From: Anaerolineaceae bacterium oral taxon 439
GTDB taxonomy: Bacteria; Chloroflexota; Anaerolineae; Anaerolineales; Anaerolineaceae
NCBI GenBank assembly: GCA_001717545.1
Contig: CP017039.1
Span: 2,108,001-2,172,000 of the forward strand
Direction: 5' to 3'
DNA length: 64,000 bases
The notes under the pieces were generated by a model. That model was not told the origin of the DNA. It saw nothing but the letters and a program-made list of their open reading frames with translations, and did no database searches. Every line of letters begins with the position of its first letter. The first letter of the stretch is position 1. The position numbers and the translations under genes are program-made. Shown here in pieces: positions 16,580-25,565 of this stretch.

Positions 16580-17221
16580 TTATCTGCGCTGCGCTAGCGC
16601 AAACAAGCCGATCGTCAGCCCCAGAATAAACAACACGATCACGATCAGCCCCATCGGGACCGTCCCGTTATCCGTCCCGGCAGTCGCGCCGACGAACGTC
16701 GGGATAACCAGCGGGGGGGGCTGCGTAAACGTCGCTAAACGCGTCGGTTCGAGCGTCACGATAAACCGCGCCGCCAGCGTCGGGTCGATCGTATTCGTGA
16801 CCCGCGGCGTCGGTGTCCCCGGGACCTCGACGACCGGAAGCTCGCCGAAATAATCGACATACAACCGGTAAACCCAGGCGTAACCGCCCGGACCGCCCGG
16901 ATACTCAATCAACAGCCAGTTTCCGCCCTCCGTCCGTCCGATCGCCGTCGCCTCCTGCCCGATGACCATCGTTCCAACGCGGTCGTACTCCGTTCCCGGA
17001 CCGCCGCGGAGATTGATCTGCGGATTGGCTGGATCGTTCCGAACGGTGACGACGATCCCGCGATCCGTCCCGGTCACCGTCGGGATATGCACTGTTGGAA
17101 TCTGCGCGCCGGCGTCCGCCGCGCTCAGCGGCGATAAAATCAGGATCAACGTCAATAAAAAAAACCACCGCGCGACTCGCGGCCGGAATTCGCGAAAATG
17201 AACCGTACGCAAGAAATTCAT
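16580..17221 (-). CDS. Secreted SH3-domain protein with C-terminal membrane anchor
   Basis: A 213-residue surface protein. It has an N-terminal signal/TM (WFFLLTLILILSPLSAADA) and one bacterial SH3 (SH3_3) domain at about residues 60-125, with VRNDPANPQINLRGGPGTEY and GNWLLIEYPGGPGGYAWVYR. A Thr/Pro linker follows, then a C-terminal helix (GLIVIVLFILGLTIGLFALA) with basic RR end. Extracellular SH3 domains often bind cell-wall peptides or form mechanical linkers. It lies 47 bases upstream of ricT but is functionally unrelated. A TATAGT box 16 bases before its ATG may be its -10 element. Confidence 0.75.
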   Translation of the reverse strand: MNFLRTVHFREFRPRVARWFFLLTLILILSPLSAADAGAQIPTVHIPTVTGTDRGIVVTVRNDPANPQINLRGGPGTEYDRVGTMVIGQEATAIGRTEGGNWLLIEYPGGPGGYAWVYRLYVDYFGELPVVEVPGTPTPRVTNTIDPTLAARFIVTLEPTRLATFTQPPPLVIPTFVGATAGTDNGTVPMGLIVIVLFILGLTIGLFALAQRR

Positions 17222-17460
17222 AGCCCTATTTTACTATACTTCGCGGGCTGACCCTGCGGCGGATATGCGCCGACGCGTATCATCCTGTTAATCTTATCAA
17301 AAAAGTCGGGGATTTTTCGGATAATTCGCTATGAAATCGCGGCGCGCAGAACGTCCCTCAGGTCAGTCCACGCTCCGGTCTCGCGTCAGACTCGATTAAA
17401 ATTATCCAAAACGCAATTCAAATCGCGGCCCTCCGCGATCTACAAGGAGCGAAAACAACA

Positions 17461-18453
17461 ATGAATTACGAATCAATCCATAAAATTCCTGGATTTAAAA
17501 TCGGGCACGCCGAAGATACCGCGACGCTGACCGGCTGCACGGTGATCCTCTGCGATGAGAAGACCTGCGGCGGCGTCGATCAGCGCGGCGGCGCGCCGGG
17601 GACCCGCGAAACCGACCTGCTTCGCCCCATGCATTTAGTCGAGCACGTCAACGCGGTCCTGCTTTCCGGCGGGTCCGCGTTCGGGTTGGACGCGGCGGCC
17701 GGGGTCATGCGCTACTGCGAAGATCAGGGCATGGGGTATCCGGTCGGCCCGACGCGCGTCCCGATCGTCCCCGGGGCGGTCCTGATGGACCTGACCGTCG
17801 GCGATCATCGCGTCCGCCCCGACGCGGCGATGGGGTACGCCGCCTGTCAGGCGGCCAACGACGACGAACCGAAACAGGGAAACGTCGGCGCGGGAACCGG
17901 CGCGACCGTCGGGAAAATCCTCGGCATGGGACAATGCATGAAAGGCGGAATTGGCCATGCCGCGCTCGACCTCGGCGGCGGCCTTTGGATCGGCGCGATC
18001 ATCGCCGTGAACGCGCTCGGAGACGTCGTCGATCCTGACAGCGGGAAAATTCTCGCCGGCGCGCGGACGATTTCGAAAGGGCCAATCCGGATCGGCGAGC
18101 CCGGATATTTCGCCGACACGCTGTCTATCATGCGCTCAACGCTGGGCCAGCGGGCGCTGGCGATGTCCGCTAAGACCAATACCGTCATCGGCGCCATCCT
18201 GACCAATGCCAGACTGACCAGGAACGAAGCGAATAAACTGGCGCAATGCGCGCAAAACGGGCTGGCGCTGACGATCCGACCCGCTCATACCATGTTCGAC
18301 GGGGACACGATCTTCGCGCTCGCCTCCCGGAAAAAAGCCGGGAATATTCATACGCTCGCCGCGCATGCGCCGCTCGTCGTCGCCCGCGCCGTCGTTAACG
18401 CGGTGCGTTTCGCCGAACCTGTTGGAAATATCCCCGCGATCGCGTCGAAATAA
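17461..18453 (+). CDS. P1-family (DmpA/NylC-type) aminopeptidase
   Basis: A 330-residue member of the P1/S58 N-terminal-nucleophile hydrolases, which self-cleave and then act as aminopeptidases, amidases or oligomer hydrolases. Family features are DQRGGAPGTRETDLLRP, AVLLSGGSAFGLDAAAGVM, GNVGAGTGATVGK, and the likely autocleavage site in KTNTVIGAILTNA, where the Thr after Asn is the expected nucleophile as in NylC. The ending AHTMFDGDTIFALAS is typical. The ribosome site is AAGGAG with a 10-base spacing. It is monocistronic and closed by a strong terminator. The natural substrate is unknown. Confidence 0.88.
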   Translation: MNYESIHKIPGFKIGHAEDTATLTGCTVILCDEKTCGGVDQRGGAPGTRETDLLRPMHLVEHVNAVLLSGGSAFGLDAAAGVMRYCEDQGMGYPVGPTRVPIVPGAVLMDLTVGDHRVRPDAAMGYAACQAANDDEPKQGNVGAGTGATVGKILGMGQCMKGGIGHAALDLGGGLWIGAIIAVNALGDVVDPDSGKILAGARTISKGPIRIGEPGYFADTLSIMRSTLGQRALAMSAKTNTVIGAILTNARLTRNEANKLAQCAQNGLALTIRPAHTMFDGDTIFALASRKKAGNIHTLAAHAPLVVARAVVNAVRFAEPVGNIPAIASK

Positions 18454-18479
18454 GCCGCAGGAACCTCCGTACACAGCTG

Positions 18480-18526
18480 AAAGAACCCGGATGATCCGGA
18501 AATACCGGACCGTCCGGGTTCTTTTT
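18480..18526 (+). terminator. Rho-independent terminator after the P1 peptidase
   Basis: AAAGAACCCGGA pairs with TCCGGGTTCTTT around an inner TCCGG/CCGGA stem, followed by further T residues. It separates the peptidase from rpoD. Confidence 0.85.
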
Positions 18527-18665
18527 CCGCGGAATCTTTTCCACGGAGCTGAATGGATCGGATATAATAAACGGTTACGTGCGGGATTTGTGCGCTTTTT
18601 TAAATCTTAACTTCCGAAGAAACGCGATTTCAACCTTCACATGAAAAACTCGTTCAAGTTCATAG

Positions 18666-18694
18666 TTGAAAAACGCAAAAAAGTTTTGTAATAT
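18666..18694 (+). promoter_or_regulatory. Sigma-70-type promoter of rpoD
   Basis: TTGAAA (18666-18671), a 17-base spacer and TAATAT (18689-18694) stand about 40 bases before the rpoD ATG. The spacing is ideal and the A+T-rich spacer stands out from the G+C-rich surroundings. Confidence 0.7.
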
Positions 18695-18735
18695 AGATAT
18701 TGTAATCTCCAAGCGGGCGGAGGAAAAGGTTAAGC

Positions 18736-19944
18736 ATGGAAAATGACATTATTGACGTCGAACTGGATGACGATTCCTACAGCGCGGTAAATCGTCTTCT
18801 CGAAATCGCGCGGAAAAAGACATTCGCGACGATTGACGACATTCTTCAAGTCTTCCCCGAAGCGGAACAGAACGTCGACCAGCTCGAAGAAGCGTTTTCA
18901 GCGCTCCAGAACGTCGGTATCCCCTACATCGAAGATCCCACCGAAGAAGACGAAGTCAGCGCCGACGAGCTGGATTTACTGGCGGACGATTTAGAGATCG
19001 CGCCGAACCTCTATCAGGACGACCTCGCCAATATTGATACGGACGATACGATCGGCCTTTATCTGAAAGAAGTCAGCCGTGTCCCGCTTCTCAGCGCCGA
19101 CGAAGAAGTCGACCTGGCTCAGCGGATCGAACGCGGACGGATCGCACGCGAAGAACTCGCGCATATCAGCGTCACCGATCATCGCCGCAGCGAACTTCGC
19201 CGCAGCATCGAGGACAGCTGGGACGCGCGCGGACATCTCATTACCGCCAACTCGCGTCTCGTAATCAGCGTCGCGAAAAAATACATGGGGCGCGGCGTAC
19301 CCTTCCTGGACCTCATTCAGGAAGGGAATATCGGACTCATCCGCGCGACGAAAAAATTCGATTATCGCCGCGGTCATAAATTCAGCACCTATGCGACATG
19401 GTGGATCCGCCAGGCCGTTACCCGCGCAATCGCCGATCAGGGCCGGACGATCCGCGTCCCCGTGCATATGGGCGACCAGATTAATAAGCTCCTCCGCGTT
19501 CAGCACCAACTGACGCAGAAGCTCGGCCGCGATCCGTCGATCGAAGAAATCGCCGAAACGCTCGACGTCCCAACGAAAAAAGTCGAAAACATGATTCAGG
19601 TTGCGCGCCGGCCGTTATCGCTTGAAACGCCGACTGACGAAGAAGAAGATTCCGTTCTGGGCGATTTTATCGAGGACGAAGAAGCGCCGGCTCCCGCCGA
19701 AACCGCGACGTATAACCTCCTCAAGGAACATCTCGAATCCGTCCTGAAAGATCTTCCCCCGCGCGAAGTCCGGATCCTCCAGCTCCGCTACGGACTCCTC
19801 GACGGGCAAGCGTACACGCTCGAAGAAGTCGGGCGGAAAATGGGGGTGACGCGCGAACGCGTTCGCCAGATCGAAGCGCAGGCCTTAACCCGCCTTCGGC
19901 ATCCGCAGATCCGGAAAATCCTCCGCGACTATCTGGGCGACTGA
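18736..19944 (+). CDS. rpoD: Primary RNA polymerase sigma factor (RpoD/SigA)
   Basis: The 402-residue principal sigma factor that directs RNA polymerase to housekeeping promoters. A short region 1.1-like N-terminus is followed by region 1.2 (TIGLYLKEVSRVPLLSADEE). Region 2 has NSRLVISVAKKYMGRGVPFL, DLIQEGNIGLIRA and the -10 recognition helix FSTYATWWIRQAVTRAI. Region 3 starts GRTIRVPVHM. Region 4 ends YTLEEVGRKMGVTRERVRQI, where the helix contacts the -35 box. The length fits SigA. The ATG has GGAGG 14 bases upstream. The two promoters assigned in this window with TTGACA/TATAAT-like boxes fit this factor. Confidence 0.96.
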   Translation: MENDIIDVELDDDSYSAVNRLLEIARKKTFATIDDILQVFPEAEQNVDQLEEAFSALQNVGIPYIEDPTEEDEVSADELDLLADDLEIAPNLYQDDLANIDTDDTIGLYLKEVSRVPLLSADEEVDLAQRIERGRIAREELAHISVTDHRRSELRRSIEDSWDARGHLITANSRLVISVAKKYMGRGVPFLDLIQEGNIGLIRATKKFDYRRGHKFSTYATWWIRQAVTRAIADQGRTIRVPVHMGDQINKLLRVQHQLTQKLGRDPSIEEIAETLDVPTKKVENMIQVARRPLSLETPTDEEEDSVLGDFIEDEEAPAPAETATYNLLKEHLESVLKDLPPREVRILQLRYGLLDGQAYTLEEVGRKMGVTRERVRQIEAQALTRLRHPQIRKILRDYLGD

Positions 19945-20075
19945 TCTGACGCAAATCAGGGGCGGACGTCGCCTGATAACGACGACCTCCGCCTGAAACG
20001 GGTTCCCCTGCGTCGCGGATTATGCCCTATAATTAGACGGGCAATTCAGCATCACCGCAACAAAGGGCGAACCAC

Positions 20076-21779
20076 GTGGAAAAGAAAACGCTTTCGGAAT
20101 ATTTTCAGCTCATCGATAAGTTCATCGACAACAATCATTTCGAACCCGCGTATCATCACGCAGCTTATCTCCTGACCCAGTTCCCGAAGTCCGTCGCGCT
20201 CTATCAGCAGCTCGGCAGAATCCTGCTCGAATTGAAGCGGTTCGACGACGCCGCGAATATTTACCTGCGGCGCGCCGCGATTCTCCCTGACGATTGGCTG
20301 AATTTCTTTACGCTGGGAATTATTTTTATCGGGAATGATCGCCCGGAGACCGCCGCCCGCTACGCAGCCTACGCTTTTGCGCTCGAACCAAAAATCCCCG
20401 ACGTCCGCGCGCTGAACCGACGATTGAAATCGTATCTCAGCGCGGCGTTCATCGAAGAGCTGAAAATATTCAACGCCGGCCGATCGAAATTGCCCGACGC
20501 CGGAACCCGAAAAAGGGAAAAAACTTTCGCCCCGATTCGAGACAGCGGGTTAAAACTGCTCGCGGACTATTTCCGGTCGCGTCGCGAATCGGACCGTTTC
20601 GACGATCTTCAGAGCGCGAACGAAAACGTGTTGCGGAAGCTCCCTTACTGTAAAAAGACGCTGAGAACGCTATTGGATACCTACGCGAAATATAATGATC
20701 TGACCCGGTTTCAGCGCTGCGCCGACCGGCTCAGCGAACTCGATCCGGAGCTGGTTTATCTTCCCGGAGAAAACGGCACGTTCATTATTGAAGAAAAAAC
20801 AGTTCGGGTGAGCTATTTTGAATGGACCGGGTTCCCAAATATCCGCGGCCGTTCTATCTGGCAGCAGGCGCAATCGCGCTACCTTGCGATCGAACCAGAC
20901 CGCGTCGCTGCGTGTCTCGACCTGGTCGAAGTCCCGGTCGACTTCGTCGTCAGGCCTTCGCAGCCACCCGCTCTGCCCGAAGCCGAAAATCGCCGTCTCT
21001 TTCAGCAGGACAGCTGGAAAAGCCTCGGATCCACCTCGGTCGAGGACGATCTCTTTTTTCAGCAGGATTATTTCGAAACCCAGTCCGCCCGCCTGTCGAC
21101 GCCCGAAGCGGTCCGCCGACGGGACGGGCAAACGCAGAACGCAACGAGCGCCCCAAGCGAAGCGAACCCGGGAAAAATCCTCGAAGACGCGTACGATTTT
21201 CTCGAAAAAGTTGTCACCGAAGGCTTCACGTCCGAAGAATTAAACCCAATCGAATCGATCTTCGGCGACGCAGCGTTCGCGGAGGCGCGCAACAAACACA
21301 GCAAAGAAACGGGAAGCCCAACGGCGCAGGGCGCAGCGGAAGAAATTCGCGCGGAACCGTCGCCATGCGAGCCGCCGGGAACGCCGGACACGGTCAAAAA
21401 TAGCGGCGGAACCGAAGACCAAACGCCGCGCAAAACTGATACCGAAGCGATATGCGAAATTGAGGCCGTCGCAAAATCCGAGCCCGAGAGCGCGGCTAAA
21501 GACCAGACGGACGGACCCAATTCCGCGGTTGGCGGGAAACCGGAAAGAACGCCCGACGGCGCCAGCGAAGCGACCGAAGACGGGCGGAACCCTGCGCGGG
21601 ATGCCTGGAACGCGTTCGTTCAGGGCCGGCGCGAAGAAGCGATCGAAAAATATCGCGCGCTGATCGAGAGCGGAACGGAAACCGATAAAATCCGCGCCGA
21701 CCTGCGGACGTTGAGTATAATTTTCCCTGAAATTGACGCTTTATCCGAGCTGGCCGGCCGGCTCGAAGCGCCGCTATAA
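20076..21779 (+). CDS. TPR-repeat protein with long acidic, low-complexity linker
   Basis: A 567-residue cytoplasmic protein with no signal peptide, starting at GTG (20076) after AAAGGG. The N-terminal 110 residues form TPR-like helix pairs (HHAAYLLTQFPKSVALYQQL, RFDDAANIYLRRAAILPDDW). A second helical region lies at about 170-230 (KLPYCKKTLRTLLDTY). Residues about 350-500 are rich in Glu, Ala, Ser, Thr and Pro and look disordered. A last TPR-like unit (AWNAFVQGRREEAIEKYRAL) ends the protein. It probably works as a scaffold; no enzyme motif is seen. A TATAAT box about 50 bases upstream may be its -10. It lies 26 bases before ndk. Confidence 0.7.
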   Translation: MEKKTLSEYFQLIDKFIDNNHFEPAYHHAAYLLTQFPKSVALYQQLGRILLELKRFDDAANIYLRRAAILPDDWLNFFTLGIIFIGNDRPETAARYAAYAFALEPKIPDVRALNRRLKSYLSAAFIEELKIFNAGRSKLPDAGTRKREKTFAPIRDSGLKLLADYFRSRRESDRFDDLQSANENVLRKLPYCKKTLRTLLDTYAKYNDLTRFQRCADRLSELDPELVYLPGENGTFIIEEKTVRVSYFEWTGFPNIRGRSIWQQAQSRYLAIEPDRVAACLDLVEVPVDFVVRPSQPPALPEAENRRLFQQDSWKSLGSTSVEDDLFFQQDYFETQSARLSTPEAVRRRDGQTQNATSAPSEANPGKILEDAYDFLEKVVTEGFTSEELNPIESIFGDAAFAEARNKHSKETGSPTAQGAAEEIRAEPSPCEPPGTPDTVKNSGGTEDQTPRKTDTEAICEIEAVAKSEPESAAKDQTDGPNSAVGGKPERTPDGASEATEDGRNPARDAWNAFVQGRREEAIEKYRALIESGTETDKIRADLRTLSIIFPEIDALSELAGRLEAPL

Positions 21780-21805
21780 AGATCCGAATAAGGAGAAATG
21801 ATCCC

Positions 21806-22264
21806 ATGGAAAAAACATTTGTCTGCATTAAACCCGACGGCGTCCAGCGCGCCCTGATCGGCGAAGTCATCAAACGGTTCGAAAACCGGGGGCTCGTTCT
21901 CGTCGCCGCGAAGTTCCTTTCCGTGCCGCGCGAACTTGCAGAGAAACATTACGCGGAACACGTCGGGAAACCATTCTACAACGGCCTCGTCAACTATATC
22001 ACCTCCGCGCCTGTTTTCGCGATGGTCTGGGAAGGCGAAGACGCGATCAAGGCCGTCCGCCAGACAGTCGGATCGACCAGGCCAACGGAAGCCGCCCCCG
22101 GAACGATCCGACATGATTTCGCGGCGAAAACTGACCGCAACCTGATCCACGCTTCAGACTCGCCAGAATCCGCCGAACGCGAAATCAATACCTGGTTCAA
22201 TCCGGAAGAAATTGTCGAGTGGCAGCAGATCTCCTACCCCTGGGTCTTCGGCCGCAACTCCTAA
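21806..22264 (+). CDS. ndk: Nucleoside diphosphate kinase
   Basis: Transfers the gamma-phosphate from ATP to NDPs through a phosphohistidine and so balances nucleotide pools. The protein has 152 residues. It has the starting strand TFVCIKPDGVQR, the KPFYNGLVNYITSAP segment, GSTRPTEAAPGTIRHDF, and the catalytic His115 in NLIHASDS. A good AAGGAG ribosome site sits upstream. The stop codon overlaps that of dut in the sequence CTAA, so the two nucleotide-metabolism genes converge tail to tail. Confidence 0.96.
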   Translation: MEKTFVCIKPDGVQRALIGEVIKRFENRGLVLVAAKFLSVPRELAEKHYAEHVGKPFYNGLVNYITSAPVFAMVWEGEDAIKAVRQTVGSTRPTEAAPGTIRHDFAAKTDRNLIHASDSPESAEREINTWFNPEEIVEWQQISYPWVFGRNS

Positions 22265-22686
22265 AGCGGAAGATGGATCCCGCCGCTCGCGCCCCGGTCG
22301 CTGCGGGCGGCGTAGATCGTATTGGCCGGAACTTCGGTTACCGCCGGCGTCACGATCGGCAGGATCAGCAGCTGCGCAATCGCCTGATTCTTTTCTATTC
22401 GCAGCGCTGCGTTCGTCGGGTTGGCAATTTTAATCCGGATTTCGCCCTGATACCCTGCGTCGACAACGCCGGCGCCTAATAAATAATTGCTCCGGCTTTT
22501 CAGGAGGATCAGGCCGACCCAGCCCTTTTCCAGATCAAAGCAAACGCCCGTTCCGACGACAGCGAACGTCCCCGGCTCGATAACGGCCTCTTCCACGGCG
22601 TATAAATCCAGTCCGGCGTCGTCCGCGTGCCGCCGCGTCGGAAGGGCCGCGTCTGGGCGCAGCCTCGCAAACCTGATTTCGTTCAT
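22261..22686 (-). CDS. dut: dUTP diphosphatase (dUTPase), with divergent motifs 2 and 5
   Basis: Trimeric dUTPase hydrolysing dUTP to dUMP and PPi, which keeps uracil out of DNA and supplies dTMP synthesis. From the ATG at 22686 (MNEIRFARL) it has 141 residues. Motif 1 is DAGLDLYA and motif 3 is GAGVVDAGYQGEIRIKIAN, with the catalytic Asp. Motif 2 is SRSN rather than the usual PRSG/S. The C-terminal arm reads RGASGGIHLPL rather than RGxxGFGSTG. The altered arm normally closes over the substrate, so kinetics or specificity may differ. A longer in-frame start at 22704 lacks family support. Confidence 0.82.
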   Translation of the reverse strand: MNEIRFARLRPDAALPTRRHADDAGLDLYAVEEAVIEPGTFAVVGTGVCFDLEKGWVGLILLKSRSNYLLGAGVVDAGYQGEIRIKIANPTNAALRIEKNQAIAQLLILPIVTPAVTEVPANTIYAARSDRGASGGIHLPL

Positions 22687-22870
22687 ACAGATCACGCACC
22701 TCACTTTTCATATCCTCTTCGCTTTGTTATGCAAGTTTGCGTCCAGACGCTGCGCCGGGGCCAACCTTGGTCGCAGTTACTTTGACAGTTCACGAGGCGC
22801 AAGGCCATCATCGAAAAATCAGCGCAGATTCTGTGCATTCATAAAAACATGGTAAAATCGGTATCGTGTT

Positions 22871-22942
22871 GCGCCTATAGTGAAGTGGATATCACGTTAC
22901 CCTCCGGAGGTAAAAGCCTGAGTTCGAGTCTCAGTAGGCGTG
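22871..22942 (+). tRNA. tRNA-Arg (anticodon CCG)
   Basis: A cloverleaf can be drawn by hand. The acceptor GCGCCTA pairs with TAGGCGT. The anticodon stem TTACC/GGTAA encloses loop CTCCGGA, giving anticodon CCG (codon CGG). The T stem CTGAG/CTCAG has loop TTCGAGT. The discriminator is G and CCA is not encoded. It lies 14 bases before a tRNA-Leu gene. Confidence 0.9.
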
Positions 22943-22956
22943 CTTGATGATCAAAT

Positions 22957-23038
22957 GGGGGAGTGCTGGAACAGGCAGACAGGCATGACTTAGGATCATG
23001 TGCCGTAAGGCGTGAGGGTTCGACCCCCTCCTTCCCTA
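22957..23038 (+). tRNA. tRNA-Leu (anticodon TAG)
   Basis: A class II tRNA with a long variable arm (TGCCGTAAGGCG). The acceptor GGGGGAG pairs with CTTCCCT. The anticodon stem CATGA/TCATG has loop CTTAGGA, so the anticodon is TAG (codon CTA). The T arm is GAGGG/CCCTC with GTTCGAC. The discriminator is A. It is followed 78 bases later by tig, and the two tRNAs plus tig may be co-transcribed. Confidence 0.9.
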
Positions 23039-23115
23039 CAGCGTCCGCCGGCAGCACTCCCTTTTTGATAAAACAAACGGATCAAGAACACGACGACAAG
23101 GAAAATTTAAATCGG

Positions 23116-24555
23116 ATGAAAATTGAATCGAAATCCACCGAAAATCACGAAGCAACTTTCGAAGTCTCGGTCACGGCTGAAGAGTTTCAACCGTATAAAC
23201 AGCAGGCTGCCCGGAAAATGGCCGCGCAGGCGAAAATTCCCGGCTTCAGGCCCGGGAAAGCGCCGTACGATATTGTCCAGCGCCTGTACGGCGGCGAAGC
23301 AATCGCGCAGGAAGCGCTTGACCTCTATCTCGAAAAAGAATACAGCCGGCTGATCGACGAAGCTGAAATCGAACCCGGCGGAATGGGGAATTTAACCAAA
23401 GTAGACGCGTTCGATCCGCCCGTCTTCACGGTCCGGATTCCGCTCGCGCCGACGGTCGATCTCGGCGAGTACCGCGAAATTCGTGAAGACTTTGAAGAAG
23501 CGGCCGTCGCCGACGACGAAGTTCAGGAGATGATCGAGAAGCTCAGGGACCAGAACGCGACGACCGAGCCGACCGACTCCGCCGCCGAAAACGGCGACCA
23601 TGTCAGCGTCATGATCAAAGGGGACTATAAGGAAATCGATCCAGATACCGGAAAAACCGACTTCATAGCGGAAACGCCGCAGGATTTCGTCATTGGGCAG
23701 GACGCTGAAAACGGCGGCTGGCCGATCGCAGGTTTCACGAAAAATCTCCTCGGCGTCAAAGCCGGAGACGTCGTCACAACGGAGCATACCTATTCCGAAA
23801 AAGACGCGCCGGTCGAAAGTCTCGCCGGCCGGGAAGTCATTTTTACGACAACGGTCCAAAGCGTCAAGCGTTCCGTTAAGCCGGAAGTCGACGCTGAATT
23901 CATTAAAAATTTCGGCGAATACGAAACCGTCGAAGCGTTTACCGACTTCGTCAGGGAACAGATTCTGCATACCAAGCAGGCCGAATCGCAGAACGCGTAT
24001 ATCGAGAAATTAACCGATAAGCTCGTCGAAGGCGCAAAAATCGAATATGCGCCGGCGACGCTCGAAGCCGAGGCGCAGTCGATGCTGGACAACTTAAAAA
24101 AACGATTAGCGCATGACGGAATCGACTTCGAACTCTACTGTAAGCTTTCCAAGAGCGACCCGGAAACCTTCGTCGAAGAAAAACTCCAGCCCGACGCCGA
24201 GCGCCAGCTGAAACGCCGCCTCACGATTCAGGAATTCGCCCGAACCGAAAAAATCAAGCTCGATTTCGAAAAGTTCAAAACCCTCCTGGGGCAGGTCCAG
24301 AGCGAAGCAGCGGCCGAATACGCGCGAATTAAGCCTAAAAAAGAAAAGGATGCTTTCCTGAACGGACTGACCGACGTAGCGATGAACCAGGCGTTTTCCG
24401 ACGCGATTTTCGACCGCCTGATCGCGATCGGGAAAGGCGAGAATCCGGAAATCGAACCTGCCGCCCCCGCCGCGGAAAGCGTCGTCGAAGGCTCGGCGGC
24501 ACCGTCCGTCTCCGTCGATTCGAACGAGGTTCTCGACGCGAGCGCGGAGATTTAA
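23116..24555 (+). CDS. tig: Trigger factor (ribosome-associated chaperone/prolyl isomerase)
   Basis: Binds the ribosome exit tunnel and shields nascent chains. It has 479 residues with three domains. The N-terminal ribosome-binding domain has the signature region KIPGFRPGKAPYDIV (residues about 37-51). The middle FKBP-like domain (about 150-245) contains GDHVSVMIKGDY. A helical C-terminal chaperone arm follows and ends in an Ala/Glu-rich tail. The start MKIESKSTEN at 23116 is chosen; the open frame continues upstream through tRNA-Leu and cannot be coding there. AAGGAAAA about 8-10 bases upstream is a modest ribosome site. It precedes clpP, a common pairing. Confidence 0.93.
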   Translation: MKIESKSTENHEATFEVSVTAEEFQPYKQQAARKMAAQAKIPGFRPGKAPYDIVQRLYGGEAIAQEALDLYLEKEYSRLIDEAEIEPGGMGNLTKVDAFDPPVFTVRIPLAPTVDLGEYREIREDFEEAAVADDEVQEMIEKLRDQNATTEPTDSAAENGDHVSVMIKGDYKEIDPDTGKTDFIAETPQDFVIGQDAENGGWPIAGFTKNLLGVKAGDVVTTEHTYSEKDAPVESLAGREVIFTTTVQSVKRSVKPEVDAEFIKNFGEYETVEAFTDFVREQILHTKQAESQNAYIEKLTDKLVEGAKIEYAPATLEAEAQSMLDNLKKRLAHDGIDFELYCKLSKSDPETFVEEKLQPDAERQLKRRLTIQEFARTEKIKLDFEKFKTLLGQVQSEAAAEYARIKPKKEKDAFLNGLTDVAMNQAFSDAIFDRLIAIGKGENPEIEPAAPAAESVVEGSAAPSVSVDSNEVLDASAEI

Positions 24556-24576
24556 CCCGTTGAATGAAGTCCAGAG

Positions 24577-24609
24577 CGGGCGTCGAAAATTTCCGGCGCC
24601 CGTTTTTAT
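24577..24609 (+). terminator. Rho-independent terminator after tig
   Basis: CGGGCGTCG and CGGCGCCCG form a G+C-rich stem around AAAATTTC, followed by TTTTTATT. It ends tig transcription 20 bases after the stop, so clpP needs its own promoter or read-through. Confidence 0.85.
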
Positions 24610-24775
24610 TCACCCCTTCCATCAGACGCCGACGTGCCGGCCGTTCGCAGAGCTGGAAAAATTCTAACGCGATTCTATGAAAAATCCGCGCCGCTCCGTG
24701 ATAAGATAAAACAGCGTTGTTAATTGACAGCGCCGGACTGACCGACGAATGACTAATTAAAGAAGGGTATGACTT

Positions 24776-25378
24776 ATGATAAAACCGACAAATACGATCG
24801 TCCCAATGGTCGTTGAGGGCGGCGCATACGGCGAACGCTCCTATGATATTTATTCGCTCCTGCTGAAAGAGCGGATTATTTTCCTGGGAACCGCGATCGA
24901 CGCGCAGGTCGCCAACCTGATCATCGCGCAGCTTTTATACCTGAGCCGCGAGGATTCCGAACGCGATATTCAATTCTATATCAACTCCCCTGGCGGCGTC
25001 GTGTACGCCGGTCTGGCGATTTACGACACGATGCAGATGATCCCCAATCGGATCAATACCGTCGCCTGCGGCGTGACCGCGTCCTTCGGGACCGTCCTCC
25101 TGACCGCCGGATCGAAGGGGCATCGTTTCGCGCTTCCAAACGCCACGATTCATATGCATCAGCCGCTCGGCGGCGCCGAAGGGCAAGCCTCCGACATTGA
25201 GATCCAGGCGAAAGAAATCCTGCGGCTGAAGACCGATCTGACCGCGATCATGTCCAGGCATACCGGGCAGACAACGGAAACGATCCTGCATGATACCGAC
25301 CGCGACCGCTATTTCACCGCGGAACAGGCGGTTGAATACGGCCTGATCGATAAGGTACTGACGTCGAATAAATCTTAA
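24776..25378 (+). CDS. clpP: ATP-dependent Clp protease proteolytic subunit
   Basis: A 200-residue serine protease that forms the 14-mer chamber and works with ClpX/ClpA/ClpC. The catalytic triad is Ser103 ([11 protein letters not shown]), His128 (MHQP) and Asp177 (DTDRDRYF). The Gly-rich hinge region around [19 protein letters not shown] is present. The residue after the catalytic Ser is Phe rather than the common Met, which is conservative. The ribosome site is AAGAAGG. No clpX follows here; instead a terminator does, so the ATPase partner is elsewhere. A second clpP copy in the genome would not be surprising. Confidence 0.95.
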   Translation: MIKPTNTIVPMVVEGGAYGERSYDIYSLLLKERIIFLGTAIDAQVANLIIAQLLYLSREDSERDIQFYINSPGGVVYAGLAIYDTMQMIPNRINTVACGVTASFGTVLLTAGSKGHRFALPNATIHMHQPLGGAEGQASDIEIQAKEILRLKTDLTAIMSRHTGQTTETILHDTDRDRYFTAEQAVEYGLIDKVLTSNKS

Positions 25379-25424
25379 GCGGGAAAAGCTCCCGGACCCG
25401 ATCCGTGGATGAACCGAAACGTCC

Positions 25425-25454
25425 GAAAAGCGCCTGTCAGGGCGCTTTTCATTT
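25425..25454 (+). terminator. Rho-independent terminator after clpP
   Basis: GAAAAGCGCC and GGCGCTTTTC form a perfect 10-bp stem around a 6-base loop, with ATTT following. It lies 46 bases past the clpP stop. Confidence 0.85.
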
Positions 25455-25565
25455 CTAAAACCACCCCCGCTCCATAATAAACCGTGGAATCGGCGGAGTC
25501 TCCGGCGAAGAACGGTATAATATTCAAGTTAACTGCTTCAAGCGTTTCGAAAGGACACCCGCCGC

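Noticed and set aside
19945-20010. Terminator after rpoD
   Set aside because: ATCAGG/CCTGAT can pair around an 11-base loop but the stem is short and no T-run follows.
22963-23115. N-terminal extension of trigger factor
   Set aside because: The extended frame runs through a clear tRNA-Leu cloverleaf; the family start fits MKIESKS at 23116.
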